Below, in pieces: positions 24,739 to 38,400 of a stretch of 64,000 bases of DNA (within the stretch, counting starts at the first letter, position 1; the number at the start of each line of letters is the position of its first letter). The notes under the pieces are model-generated. The model had not been told where the DNA came from, made no database searches, and saw only the letters and a list, made by a program, of their open reading frames with translations. Source of the stretch: Escallonia rubra (taxonomy: Eukaryota > Streptophyta > Magnoliopsida > Escalloniales > Escalloniaceae); the NCBI GenBank assembly GCA_033065855.1, contig JAVXUO010003001.1, positions 620,001-684,000 of the forward strand, written 5' to 3'. The translations under genes and the position numbers were made by a program.

Positions 24739-27700
24739 ATGAAGAAAACATCTATTTCATTTCGAAATTCTGGTGCTTACACGAGTCCGGGAACGCCGGA
24801 ATACGGGGACAACAATGTGGGAGGGACTAATAAGGGCTGGTGTTCGGAGCGAGTAGCGTTGCCGGCGAATGGCAGCCGGAGGCATATAAGCGCGGCTGCG
24901 CTGATGCCATTCAATAGTGGAAGGGCTTTGCCTTCGAAATGGGACGACGCTGAGAGATGGATTACGAGCCCGATTTTGGGATACGGTGTTTGTAAGGCTT
25001 CGGTTTCGCAGCCTCAGAGGCGACCTAAGGCAAAGAGTGGGCCGCTGGGTGCTCCAGGTGTGGCGTACTTTTCAAACTTTTCACCCGCTGTGATGCTTGA
25101 AGGTGGTAGCATGAAGAATTTCATTGCAGGGTCTCCTTTTACGACTGGTGTACTGGGAGCTGACGGTATATCTGTTCATTATGCTGGTGGCCTTGGTGCA
25201 TCTAATGCTGTTAATGCCGAGACTAGCATAGCTCGATCTACTAGTGTACCTGGATGGTCAGATCTGTTGAGTGAATCTTCACTGCCCAGCTCTCAAGGTA
25301 TAATGTTCTTCCCTTGGCTCCCAGGCATCTTTCAACCTCTCTTATAGCTTGCAGTCATCAATTTACTAAATTCTTGTTCATTGACGTAACTGAAGCGGTT
25401 TCCTAGAAATGATAATTAAGTAAGTGGCTCAAAACATTAGAAGTTTGTGTAACATCTAATGCAACAGATTCGAAAGTTAAAACTTGGATTGGGACTAAAC
25501 ACATTATTGTCGTAAAAGAATGTCTGTGGCCGTGTAGTGATTAGATGACTTGAGAATACATTACTCAAGTCTCGAGTTCATTAGGTAGGATTAGTAGGAG
25601 AGAGTTGGAATGCATACCATGGTGCTCTCCACCTCGTGCTTCATTAACTTTTCAGAGTTTGAACAAGATTAGGTGGGTTTGGCACGCGTCGATGCGGTTT
25701 TGAACCGACCCGTGTCTGTTTAGGTGGAAGCCATACACCTCAGACTTCGTCCTGCCCACCTCATTTATAGCAGTAGTTGAACAGAGATATATTTGTCTCA
25801 GAATCAGTTCGTGCTGCATAACTACTTTCCTTCAGTGGTAGGAAGTGCAGCAATCTGCAGAGTTGGTACCTACACCCCATTGAGATGTCACTCAAACTAA
25901 AAAGATGTATGTGAGGTGTTGATAGCCAATTTAGATTCTAATGCTGGAGGCTTTGGACATAAGTTGTAGGCTATGATTCAACATCCCGAATGTATGGTGT
26001 TTGAGCAGCAGAGGATGCAAAATTGTTTCAGTTGAATCTGTATAAGTGCATTTTGTTGCCACCTGAGATTTGGCTAACAAGTTGGCAGTATCACACGGCC
26101 ATTGGTTGGGGTATAGGGCGTGTGCATGCGCCATGCTGGTTAAGGGGAACAAGGTTAATTTTATAATCTTAAATATATGGGTTTTGGAACGACCTGATTG
26201 TATCTTCTAGTGTTCATTGTCATTCAAATCTATATAACAGTTTAAAAACCCCATCTAGGAGGACGGACCAAGATTTCGTGGTGTAGAATGGAAGTGGTGG
26301 ACTTGATGTTTCAGATGGAAAGTGCTACTCTCAAGGTTTCCTCTTTGAGCGAAGAATAATGGTACGATCATACTAGTGGAGTTACTTGGGGCTGGACCTA
26401 TTTCTTTGTAGAGAAAGGCTTTTGAGGTTGAATGTTCCTAATTGAAGCTTGCTTCCTGACATGGAAGGTCTCAGCTTTCAAGACTGGTGTATGTGCATAG
26501 TTGAGGAGACATGTAACCACATGCTGTTGCATTATGGGTTGGTGGGGGAAGAGTTGCCTTCCACTCTCTGCTTATCTTTGTGTGTGGCGGCGGGTGATGC
26601 CCAGGAAGCTTCTGATGTGGTGAAGACCAAACAGGAACATTTAGTGCATTGTGATATCAGGGGGGCATGGATACTTCTAGAGCAGCCTCTGTGCCGTTAT
26701 TTGTGTGGAACTGAGCATAGTAGGAGGTCTTAAATGAATAAGAGACGTCATTTTTACTATCTGAAGCAGGTGTATGTTAGATGAGGGGCTATATCTCACC
26801 CTTTTGCCTATTTCCACGTCTCTTCTGTCGCTAAACTCCAACAGTTATTGCAATGCACCTTTGGCAACAAAAGGCTGCTGAAATAGGCCGCCCCTTTTTA
26901 ACCTTTTCTTTTTCCTATAAAGGCCCAAATTAATTTCAGAGCTTTAACAGTAGACAATTACACAGAAGATGCAAGAACACTCCCTCATGCACTGCAGTTG
27001 GGAAAGAAAAGAACACGGCTAGCCTCTTGAAGTGCATACTCAGGGATGCCCCATGTCTTGCATAGCTCCCAGTTATCCTGCATTCTAACCAGCTTCTTCC
27101 AACTCAGGACTCGCCAAGTGATTTGCTGTGAAATTTCCTGCAGTACAACTTCAGAGTCTCTGTCTTATCTTAAAGTTCCTAGCATTATGCTCCAGCCACA
27201 TACAGTAAATGGCAACAGAAATGACCAATATACCCAAATTTGTCCTAAAAGTCATGACCTTTGAGATGATCACTAACCATTGCACAAAATGCAACAGCTT
27301 AGATGTTATGCATCTGATCTTAGAATTTTGCTCCAAATGCTCCGTGGACTGGGACATTGCTGAATTACATGGTGCATAGATCCAGGTGCATTATTTAGGA
27401 GATGCTATGATCTTTCTGCTGATTATTTAAGAAGTTTGTCAATTTAGACCTGTCATCATGGAGTACTTGTGTACGTCATGGACATGAGTTCTGTTCCTTC
27501 GGCGCTCTAGTGGATTGTGCTTTTAGCCCAATGCTCCTAGGGGCTGTTGATTATCTATCAAAAAACAATGACGAGTTCTTTATTTCCGCTTTCTGGTTTT
27601 GGCTTGTCACTGATGAATCAAGTGTACAGATGACAAGCTTGATGGCAGCAAGGATGCAGAGACCACTGTTTCTCGTGTTGTTCCACGACGAGATATGGCA

Positions 27701-30184
27701 ACCCAGATGAGTCCCATTGGCAGCAGCCACTCATCACCCAAAAGAAGGTCATCATTCTCTAGCTCTGCTCTCCCACTTCCTCCCACAGTGGAGCTGCACA
27801 ACAAACATTCTGCTAAAGTGGAAGTCAGGGATGTGCAGGAAGACAAAGGAGCCACTTTCACCAGGCACTCCAACAGGCACGTGGTGAGAATGATGAAGAA
27901 AGACTCGCCAGATGTTAAGGGCCTAGCCTCACCTTGGGATATTGCAGAGGCAGCAAATACAACAAAGTATGTTCTTTTTTATAACACCTTGCTCTGTCTC
28001 TTTCTAGTGTTTACATCCTGCCTTGAGTTTAGTCATCAACTCAGACAATAGCACACATGTAAAACCTTGCATTTTGTAGCGGACATTGCTGCTATATTGA
28101 GTTCTTGAGGCAATACAAACAACTGCAAATATTTTTTTCACGGACCATATTTTGGGCGTTTTGCTTGGGGTATAATTGCATTTCTCCGTAGTTCAGACGT
28201 GTCCCCCTGAATCAGATTCAATCCACCATTCCTTTTGGAAATAACAGGCTAGTATTTCCAGAAATAACCAATTACTTGAGCATCAATTTTTTGTTTCTAT
28301 GGATTAAATAATCACGGTGTTTGTCATGTGAAAAAAATGTTATTGAAGAAGGTTTGTGCATAGTGATCATTTAGACATTTAAATATCTGCACCTAGGTTA
28401 AAATCTGTGATCATATGACAAGACAAAGGCCAAATAGCTACCATGTAAACCATCCTGGACTCAATAGCCTTATTTGCCTTGTCTGGACCTCCAAATGTTG
28501 TTTCGTGCATCCTTTTCTGCATAAAGTATAGCACATAGACGAAGTAATAACAATGATAGTATTAACAACCATGTAGTATAAATAGGACTTAGAGAAGGAA
28601 ACTTCCGGAAAATTCTCACCCTTATAAGCCAAGCCTTTTGATTGTATGCACCTCCTAAGCCAAATGCATTGATATAGAGTTTAGACAATATCAACAAAAC
28701 ACTCTGCACATCTACCTTGATCTATAAGGTGACAATTACTCTTGTCCCATGTAATGGAGAATTACGTTCATACGCTTTGGTTACCCAAGTGTTTGATGTC
28801 CGCCTTGTACCATGGAAGGATAATTGAAATGCCGTCCTATTCCTTTTTTCTGAGCGTAGCAGGGAATATTGGTAGCTTCTGACTTTGGTAGAAAGTAATT
28901 GCTATAGTGGGGAAGAGCAACGTCGCTCCACTCAAAACAGTGGCTCACCTACAAAAGACTGAATTCACGTATGATACTAAGAAAGAAGCAATCCTTATCA
29001 TAGTTCCAACCATAGGCAAGTTGATCGATTCAACCGATATTTGTAATTGATTCCTCCACTTAGCACAGAATGGATGGCTCTTTTGTCCATCTTTGAAGAC
29101 TGACAAATGGAAGCACGTCCCGGTGCTTTTAATGATCAAATCTCCGATTAAACCCAAAGTGAATGATACAACATCATTTGATAAACCAAGATGCGACATC
29201 TGCGAGCCTGAGCTTGCATAGATTTGTGTGAAAATGCTTAGATAAGAGTTTGCTGTACGTATCACACAAACGTCTGCATCTAATTAAGCAATAACACCAA
29301 TAGATGTGGGGCACTGAGAACGAGGGAGATATGTGAAGACTGAAGACCCTTCTGGGTTTGGGTTTTAGGAAGTGAAAGAAGATGACTGGCTTGGGTGAAA
29401 ACAGATGGCAAAGATTCTTGAAGGCATAATAATCTCTTCATTGCAAGTTGTTATGGCAATATAATCCTTGGCTGTGGCAATATCGTCAGCATAAAAGCTC
29501 CCTTTCCGGAGACCATTTTCTCCTCTAAAGAATAGCGTAATGGTTAAGTAGGCCAGCAGTTTTTACAGCTCTATATTTTGTGCTTGCCATCAACAGTGGT
29601 ACAGCGCATGCAGGGGCATCATAAATAATTTTTTTTTTTTTTTTTTGCGTTTGCAGGCTACAAAAAGAAGAAGCTAAGATCACTGCTTGGGAGAACTTGC
29701 AAAAGGCAAAAGCTGAGGCAGCAGTTCGGAAGCTAGAGGTCTGTGTAAACTCAGCATGATTTCAAACTTTCAGTCAATATACCAAAGACGTCTCCTCCAT
29801 ATCCCTATTTTTAGAGTTTTTTTTTTTTTATATAATTCCTGCACTTGGTTGCTTGCTATTTGATCCTTTAGGAGGAAAATCCTATATATTTGTTCATGAA
29901 AGAGCTCATGGAGTGCAGGCATAGAGGTAGAGAACACTTGATGCCGTGGGCCTTTACTAACTACAACTTATGTTCAGATGAAGCTGGAAAAGAGGAGATC
30001 ATCATCAATGGATAAGATCTTAAAAAGGCTGAGAGAGGCTCAAATAAAAGCTCAAGAGATGAGGAGGCTAATGACAGAGAGTTCTGCTAATCGGGCACCC
30101 AGGACTTCTCGGAAAGTTGTTTCCATCCGTAAGTATGTGAAGATGGGTTCTCTACGCGGTTGCTTTGCTTGTCGTGCATCGTAG
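24739..30184 (+). CDS. Remorin family protein with long N-terminal region (4 exons, 394 aa)
   Basis: Remorins are plant-specific scaffolds of plasma-membrane nanodomains; the role of this subgroup is less well known. Exons: 24739-25297, 27630-27966, 29657-29738 and 29978-30184. All junctions are GT-AG and phases agree over 1185 coding bases. Residues 1-186 are a Ser/Gly/Pro-rich, probably disordered region that includes SGRALPSKWDDAERWI. The conserved C-terminal domain begins with SPWDIAEA in exon 2. It continues through KEEAKITAWENLQKAKAEAA and the basic coiled-coil segment KLEKRRSSSMDKILKRLREA. It ends in a Cys-containing tail (GCFACRAS), consistent with a membrane anchor. The start is the first in-frame ATG and gives the MKK start that I recall for related proteins. 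It converges with the RRM gene, and a possible 3'-UTR intron lies at about 30224-30566. The long-N-terminus subgroup (group 6) is inferred. Confidence 0.93.
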
Positions 30185-32403
30185 TTCCTCCGAATCTTGC
30201 TTCTGTTTCAATCTCGACACAAAGGTAATTGTAGTAATCCTTAACTGTTGTTTTTGTGTAATCATCTGAAACTATATTGGCTTAGCAACGATTACATAAA
30301 ATAATATGGTATCTGGTGATTGGCATCTCTGTGTAGATACATAGCTCCATTACCAAATGCAAGTTGTCCACTGCTAATCAGGCCATATAGCGATGACAGG
30401 ATACCAACATCAGTTTAGCAAAGCTTGCTTACTTATTGGCTGCAAATTTTTGTGTTCTTCTAAATTCATATGATAAATGCTCTAATATACTTTGGACTTG
30501 CAACTTAATGCTTTGTTAATGCTAAGACACGTGAAACAAGATACTCACTGTATTCTGTGTAACAGGTTTGGGCTGGAGTTGCTGTCGTTTGTTCAACGAA
30601 ATCAAATGGAGGCCTAGTAAATTGGACAGGCGCATATATCTTCTAATAGAAGGCTTGGTGTTTAGGCTTCAAGGGGGATAATTGACTTTTTGTGATAAAA
30701 ATGGATGCCAGGATAGTGGGAGACGCTACGCTAAATGTGGACTCTGTTCAGGTATAATAGCAGATCACCCGCCCCAATCGAGAGGAAAACAGATTAGATG
30801 ACATTTGCACGATCTTATTACAGTATATAATCTCTAAAGAAGGCTAGAACGGTGTAGCATACATTCAGGACATCTACCCCTGCTTCGTGTGTTCATTCTA
30901 CCTGGTTATTTCCTGCCAACTTAGGATTTCTATTATAGCTTGGATATCCTTCCACCATATCACACATTTTTCCTTTTAAAGGCAAATGAGGACCACCAGC
31001 ATTATGCAAACAGAATGCCATTAAGGTTCTGCTTCTAGGAGTCGCTATAAATAGACTGCGGTATTACAGTACTATCGCGCCTCGCCTCCGTCACTCGTTA
31101 ACAGCTTGTGTCCTATCGAGCCCCTCCAACGCAACGCATACGGAAGCATGGGTGCTAGTATCTCTAGGAAGCGATAAGACGAAAATCGAGCAAGTTCACC
31201 ACGTAAGGATGAAGACAAACAACAAAAGGAACAAAAATAAATAAATGAAAGGAAAAGATAACATTGCATGGCGAAATTGAAATGAAGATATTGGTGTAGC
31301 TCCAAATTTGGTTGGTTTCGAACAACGGGGTAGAGACGAAGCAAGATCACTGGGTAGATGAGAGCAGCTGGATCAATGCTCCATGCGTTTAATTATGTTT
31401 TTTCAGTATGTCTAAATATGTAAAGCGTTAGGGCTTAACTGGCCTCAAACCAGAGAAGCGTGCCAAGCCCAAGGAGAAGAAACAACCGGGCTCGAACCAG
31501 AGAAGCGACCAAGCTCAGAGAAATGTATCTTAATTTTTTTCTGCGGGTGCTTTTGGTTACCATTTGATCTATCTCTATATTCATTGTTTTGAATTTTCCC
31601 TTGATTGGTTACCATTTTTTCTTCTGTTCTCGAGAATACCGATTTCAAAACTCCTCTTACAAGCACTTTGCGGATAATATAATTGCAACTTAACTCCCTT
31701 ATTGTGCCTTTTATGTGTGGTGAATGCGATTGAAACAACAGACATGAGTTTTCATATTTCCCATGTGGTGTTTAATTAAGTCTTACTTTTAAGTAATTAA
31801 TGATATCCAAACAGCTTCATACATGTTTTCACATTCTGTAAAGGCACTTTTCATATTCTTCCAAAATATGAAAACGAAGAAGAAATGGTATCCAAGCAGG
31901 TGGTAATTTTGGCCTGATGATTTTGGTTTTTTTGTCCCTGTTACGACAGACAATTGCTCGACTAACAAGGTTTTTGAAGAAAGTTGATCACTCGTAAAGT
32001 TCGCTAGTCTAATTTTACTTTATGCACACCATTTTTAACACATTCTTTTATGTGAAAAACGAGTGGGGCTGAATAACGAGAAGGTTTTCTTAACAAAAAA
32101 TTGAAGTCAAGCCCAAAAAATCACTGGAATGTTACACACGATATACCTGTCCATTGTGCTGATAACCAATCAGCAAATAGTGAGACTTCCCACATATACC
32201 ATCACCAAGTGTAACAAAAGTTTAAACATCAATAATATAACAATTAAAGAAAAAAACATAAATTTTAGATACCTGTCTAGGAAACAATAATCCAAGGTTT
32301 TTCTAAAAACTTAAAAGTAAATTCAGTTAGCAGATGCCGCAATATATTGCATCACTTGCCCAAAATAACTTCGGATTAGGCATTATATCGTTGCTGACGA
32401 AAT
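30185..32403. other. Convergent intergenic region between remorin and RRM genes
   Basis: The remorin 3' untranslated region probably extends to at least 30700, with a likely intron near 30224-30566 (GT-AG, pyrimidine-poor). The minus-strand frame 31072-31350 has no recognisable domain. Nothing else can be assigned. Confidence 0.45.
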
Positions 32404-35400
32404 CTAGTACGGCCTATATCTCATATCTGAACGTGAAGGCCTGCCACCACCCATGCCACCACTACCCATGCTGCCACCCATGCCGCCACCCATGCCATAA
32501 CCCCACTGCACCACATAAAAACGGGTTATCATCATTCATCCAAAATTTTCAAAGGTCATTCACAATCCTAGCAAATCGATATTTTCTACTACTCTGACCA
32601 ATACTGTTTAAACAGGCAACCAGATCAGAAGCAAGTTCCGGATATATTGTCTACTAAAAAGATCTTATCACCAGAACCAACCAACAGAGTGCAAATCCCG
32701 AGTCAAGTTAAATGTATAGGGAAACAAAAGAAGTTGCTAGCTGCTGACATTTCAGACTAGAAAAATGACTGGTATTAGGGCACTGATCTTGAAACTGACA
32801 ACTCTTGAGTAGCGACACCGATAAAAGGAAATGAATGCTCCCCAAAAAATTAAAAAAGGAATTCAATATGTCTCAATCAAATACTCGGAGTAGTTATTTG
32901 GTGTTTCATTACCAAAACCTTCCCTCGAACCAGCAAGTAGTATATTGGGCTTCTTGACATGGCAGTTTCCATTCTCTAAAACATATGGTATTTCACAAGT
33001 TCGAGTGGGGTGAATCGTGTGAATAGGGTCTTTCAAAGGTGCATGAATAGTAGTTTGCAGATGCTAATAAGTCATCAGTTGGTATGAAGATGATATTTAT
33101 AGTTTAAACACATATACTCACATCATCAAAATCCAAGCTTCCATACATTCTGCCATAGGTACGCATAGGACCAGCATAACCGCCATATGGTTCAGGAGTA
33201 TCCATCATGAAATTTCCACTGGAACCAGCATCATCAACAGGAGTAGCCGAATCTATTGCAACCTGAAAGAGAGCAGACAATGGAAATATTAGTTCCAAAA
33301 CGATTGGCGGTTCTCATTTTCATCAATCAGCTTCTAGAAAGACCTTAGGACAGAAAATGTAGCAATATTAAGGTTCATGAGCATCGAAAAACGTATCAGA
33401 TAGTAGGAAGGAGGGTATCTATGTCACAATCATATCAAATCATCTCAATGTAAAGTTAAATATCCTAAATAAGTAAAAATAATTCATTACTTAAAGAAAG
33501 ATCTAATAACCAGGGAAAACCAAGGAGTGATTCACTATAAAGAAGCAACACTAACACCCCTCGAGCAGAGTACAAAAAGAGCTCTAAACTCTTCAAGAGA
33601 GGAAGCCTAACTCTAAGCAGGAATTAACCTTACCATTGGCCAAACTGAGAGTCAATACCATATGCATATAGATGGTGATAAAATATCTAGGGCAAGCATT
33701 CCTATCATCTAGAAGAACAAATCAATTTGAGCCAATACAAATGACTGGCTGTTAGAAGTCTAGCTAAGGACCACTATCCGTCCGGTAAAAGTGCTACAAG
33801 GCTTCTCATTCAAGTCTCCGAAATACGATAAGAAAACCAAAATTTTGCAAAGCGAGAGCAAAATAGCAAGGCACCATCTGTACTTGAGTTAATCTCCCCC
33901 TGCAACCCAAGGCTTACTTCCCATATGATGTATGCCTCTTTCTAATAAACTGAAGCACAATAACACGAAACAAGCACATTACTAATCGGCAGTAAAATCA
34001 TTCCAGTAGAGCCTCTCGATATGTTTTCCCACATTGTCCACACTGCTTAAGTAACGAGTTTTGATGGACAATCAAATTATACCTGCTGTCCGCAGATCTC
34101 ATGCTGTCTTCGAGACACGCGATCTGCAACACCATCTTCAGCGAACGTCACAAAACCAAAACCACGGTGCCCAGTTCTCTTGGGATCCTGCATCAAATAA
34201 CCAATCGGATGCCTGTAAGCTTACCAAATCCATTTGTGTTTAATATTGCCAAAGCACTGATGTATTACCTTTGGGACATATACATCTAAAATACGGCCAA
34301 ATCTACCGAAATATTGGCGTAGATCATCAACGCTTGCCTCTTGAGGAAGCCTGCCAACAAAGATTTTTTTGCCCATTCCACGAGTAGATTCACCTCCTGA
34401 TACACCAGTATAAATAAGCAATAGTGTACCCTCAGATGTTCTTCCAAAAGTTTTGCGAGTATGCTCAAGATGTACTTACTTCCATACATGGAGCCAGGAT
34501 GATCATACAAGGTGGGAGCACCTAACGCTGCGTATCTAGTTGCAGCAGTGATATAAGCATTATACGCGCCATATCCACCCTGCGGCATCCGGCTAACAGG
34601 TCTAAAGTCGTCCTCCTGAAAACAAGACATCATGAAGCACAAACATAAGCAGTCACCTTACTGAATTTAAGTTAAAACTCAATACAAACATGATGTTAAG
34701 TAGCATCACTAGCCTACCTACAGTTTAGAAGATGAACATAACATAAGTTCCTAATTTGGTACTACTAGTCTAAACCAAAAGATTTAGCTTCTACTGGCAA
34801 AATTATAACCTTCGGCGTCGCTCGATCAACAACTATGGAGGAACCTCCCAATTCGTGGGTTTCAGACATCAGATCATCCACAGCCTCTGTAACAAAACAA
34901 TGAAGAGGCTTGTGATACCAAATTATTATGAACTTGAACAACCGATAAAGAAACAACCCTGCATGCAACTCTAGTAAGGTAACAAATGCAACAGCTAATG
35001 AGTGGGGCACTTAAGAGAATTCAACCAAGTACTGACTCTTTAACAAGCATCCAGAAATGTGTCCACCCCTTTCAAAGACCTAAAACTTGGTAACCTTGCT
35101 ATACAACAATTGCAAGTTGAACCATAGCCACCAACATTATGAACATTGACGACTCACGACCGCTACCATGTTTACCAGTGCCTACATGAAACTGAATTTT
35201 AGTTTATTTGTTCTTTTCAATGATTATAGCACACTAAGAGATCCAGGGGGTGCAACCCATGGCCAAGATATCAACAAATGCCCAAAAGTTGATCTTACAG
35301 ATGTTGGTACCATAGCCACCAAAGACATGAACAGGTTAAGTGATTATTCATGTAACTGCTACCATGTTAACCAGTCCTGATACGAGAATGAATTTATTCG

Positions 35401-38400
35401 TTCTTTTCAATGATTATAGCACACTAAGAGATCCAGGGGGTGCAACCCATGGCCAAGATATCAACAAATGCCCAAAAGTTGATCTTACAGATGTTGGTAC
35501 CATAGCCACCAAAGACATGAACAGGTTAAGTGATTATTCATGTAACTGCTACCATGTTAACCAGTCCTGATACGAGAATGAATTTTCAGTTCACTCTTTT
35601 TTGATGATGAAAGCCACAGAGATCCCAAGGGGTGCAACCCATGGCCATGATATTCAACTTACAGATCAGCCCCCCCCCCACCACAAAAAACAAAAAAACC
35701 AACCACCCACAAGGCAGCCCCCAATATAAGGGAAAATACCAAAATCATCCAATCACAAACGCCAGAATTTCTATTAGGATCATATATAATGATCACTGCA
35801 TGTTACTTCCAAATTGCGTCTTCAACCTCAAAGTATGCATCAAAAGAATACTCCAACAAATAACTGTCAGCCAACAGCAGCCAACTTTACCTCACTCACC
35901 ACCTTAGAACTAAACATTAAAGAATAGGATGTTTACTCATGGACGCCATGCCACCATCACCAAATTTTTAAGCCCATAGTAAAGGCAAGTTAATCACGAC
36001 TAGCATAATCTACCAACTCCAACCCAGTATGTACAAGCATTAAAAAATGTACACACAAAAACAACACATGTATAAGCATCTACTATTGACCTCTGAGATC
36101 GATATATTTATTTAACAGTTAGGTTTCAAAGCCACTGTTACGAAACCATCACCCCCATTAACGTGGCCGGTAGAACTTTCTCCGTTGTCATATGCTTTTC
36201 TCGAATCTAAAAGCCATACAAAGAGTTTTCTTTTTTCTCTAAAATTAAAACTAATTCTTGAATGTTATAGCACCCTTTCTTAGTCTCTGTTCAATTACCA
36301 TCTTCCAAATGATTAAGCTAATGAGCCATTCCATGCCATAGAATAATCATTTGATGGTTGGCAACTTTACAGAACTTTTTCATTCCTATGCATATATATA
36401 TATATATACACACACGTGTATGCACATATATACGTATGTATGTATCTATGTATACATACATGTATATGTATATATGTATGTGCGCTTTCTACACCCAAAA
36501 GGCATTCTTCTAAAATTCAAAATCTTGTTAAAAAAACAATCCGAACTCGCATCACCAACGGACCACCAAACCTTAGCATTCTATAAAGCTTCCCTTACAA
36601 TCTGATGTTCAAATGAGTATCATATATGAAAAATCACTAATTTCCCGGAAAGCTCTTAAGTGCCTCCTTTGTATAACTTGAGTTGTCATCTCCATCTTTC
36701 CTTAACCTCTCTTTTTTTTTTTTTGTACTTACAGTCCCTCGTTCACTACCATGATCCTTGATGCACTTAATATTCAAACTGTCTGCTCTAAAATCTCAAT
36801 AGCTTTGCAAGTTTAAATACCCCTTTTCACACTCTTCTGCACCTAACCTTCGCCAGTTATGCTTACCATAGTTCTCTCTGTTCCTTGTTCTATGTATGCC
36901 TTGGTAACATGTTTTCTTCAAGTCTAATGCTTTCTGGACCTCATTCACACATGGAAGTCAATTTCCACTAGATTATCTAATCTTAATGTATCAAGACATC
37001 TTACATCTCACGAGATTAAGACCTAGCCGGCCCTTGTTTAAGCATCATACCCTGACAAAAAATTCAGTGCAACAATTGTAACGACACGTGTTACAACCAA
37101 CGGATAGAATTTTACAAGTTATAGTGATAGCAAAACAATATGAGGTAAGTTACTTGTTTTTCTTCAATCTTGGCCGTAGGTTGTACCACGTCATCGTTAC
37201 AACCATTGCACTGAGATTTTTCTCATTATATTCCTAGATGTAACAACTTTGATTCAAATGGGATCACTGCTAAGGGTTATCAATAGTATTTTTTCCTTCA
37301 AGCTGTTCATAGAATCTACAATATCCCCTTGATTTATATCTACGACCATACAAAATATCTCAAAGCCTCCACTATTTCTCCTGGAAAGCACTTCAGTCCT
37401 CCAAAAACAGAGGTACTCATACAATATTATAGCTTCCACATACATATAGTTACTACATCTAACCAAATTATTTTCTGAAACACCGTTATGAAAGTGTAAC
37501 TGTAAAGAAAACAAGCAATTATACGTTATATAAGTTTATTCTCTGAAACCCAAAGGTTACATAGTTGGAAACCGACAAATATCAAGCATTGCAGTTGACT
37601 TCTTTGATAGAGAAATTGGTAGAACTCAATTGTATTACAATGCAACAACTTAAAATGTACTTGCCAGCATTAGCAAAAGTGATAAACCCAATTCCACGAT
37701 GCCCTTTGGTACTTGGATCCTGTACATTAACCAGAATACAGTTATAGTATAATGTATTACATGCATAACTAAAGACTACGGTATCAATAAAATGTTATGA
37801 AATTAACATAATTAGATACCTTCGGCATGTACAAGTCTGTTATTTCGCCATATTTTTCAAAATAACTGCAAGAGAAATCAAACAAATCCCAAGTTTAGAT
37901 CTTACCTGGTGCCAATCAATAATATCAATAGGAACTAAGACTTATGATTATATTCTGTAAAATGGGGCATCTATAAGAAGGTGCAAAAATTACCTTCTGA
38001 ATGTAGCTTCTGTCACAGATGGTGAAATTCTTGCAACAAAAATCCTTGTGACTTTTTTCGATGATGCTCTCATCTCCTCCTGACAAAAGAATACAAAAAA
38101 ACCCAATAAGTATAATCTAGTTTCAACTTTCTTAACTTTTTTCTTTTTCTTTGGTTCGAACGAATGCATGTCATGAAGCGTAAAAATTAACATTATTAGC
38201 AAATGAAAGAGAAAACCGCAAAACATATCTACTTTTGTAGGAGAACAACCTTTGGTGTAGCTATTTTTACTTCCAGCATTCTATTGCCAAGGAAATGCTC
38301 ACTCGAGAGTGCATTCTGCAAAGGGGAACAGAACAGGCAAAAAAGAAAAGAAGCCAATGTAACTAGAAAAAATGAGATCCTAACACCAAACAACCAACTT

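Noticed and set aside
25520..25790. Possible SINE in remorin intron 1 (TCTCGAGTTC resembling a B-box)
   Set aside because: The A-box match is weak, no A-tail and no target duplication were found.
26449..26733. 94-residue open frame in remorin intron 1
   Set aside because: No recognisable motif, and joining it to remorin exons would break the frame; kept as intron.
31072..31350. 92-residue minus-strand frame between the convergent genes
   Set aside because: No domain, no codon bias, no splice partner; probably chance or untranslated sequence.
36351..36605. Tyr/Ile/His-rich open frame
   Set aside because: It is a translated TA/TATG microsatellite inside an RRM gene intron.
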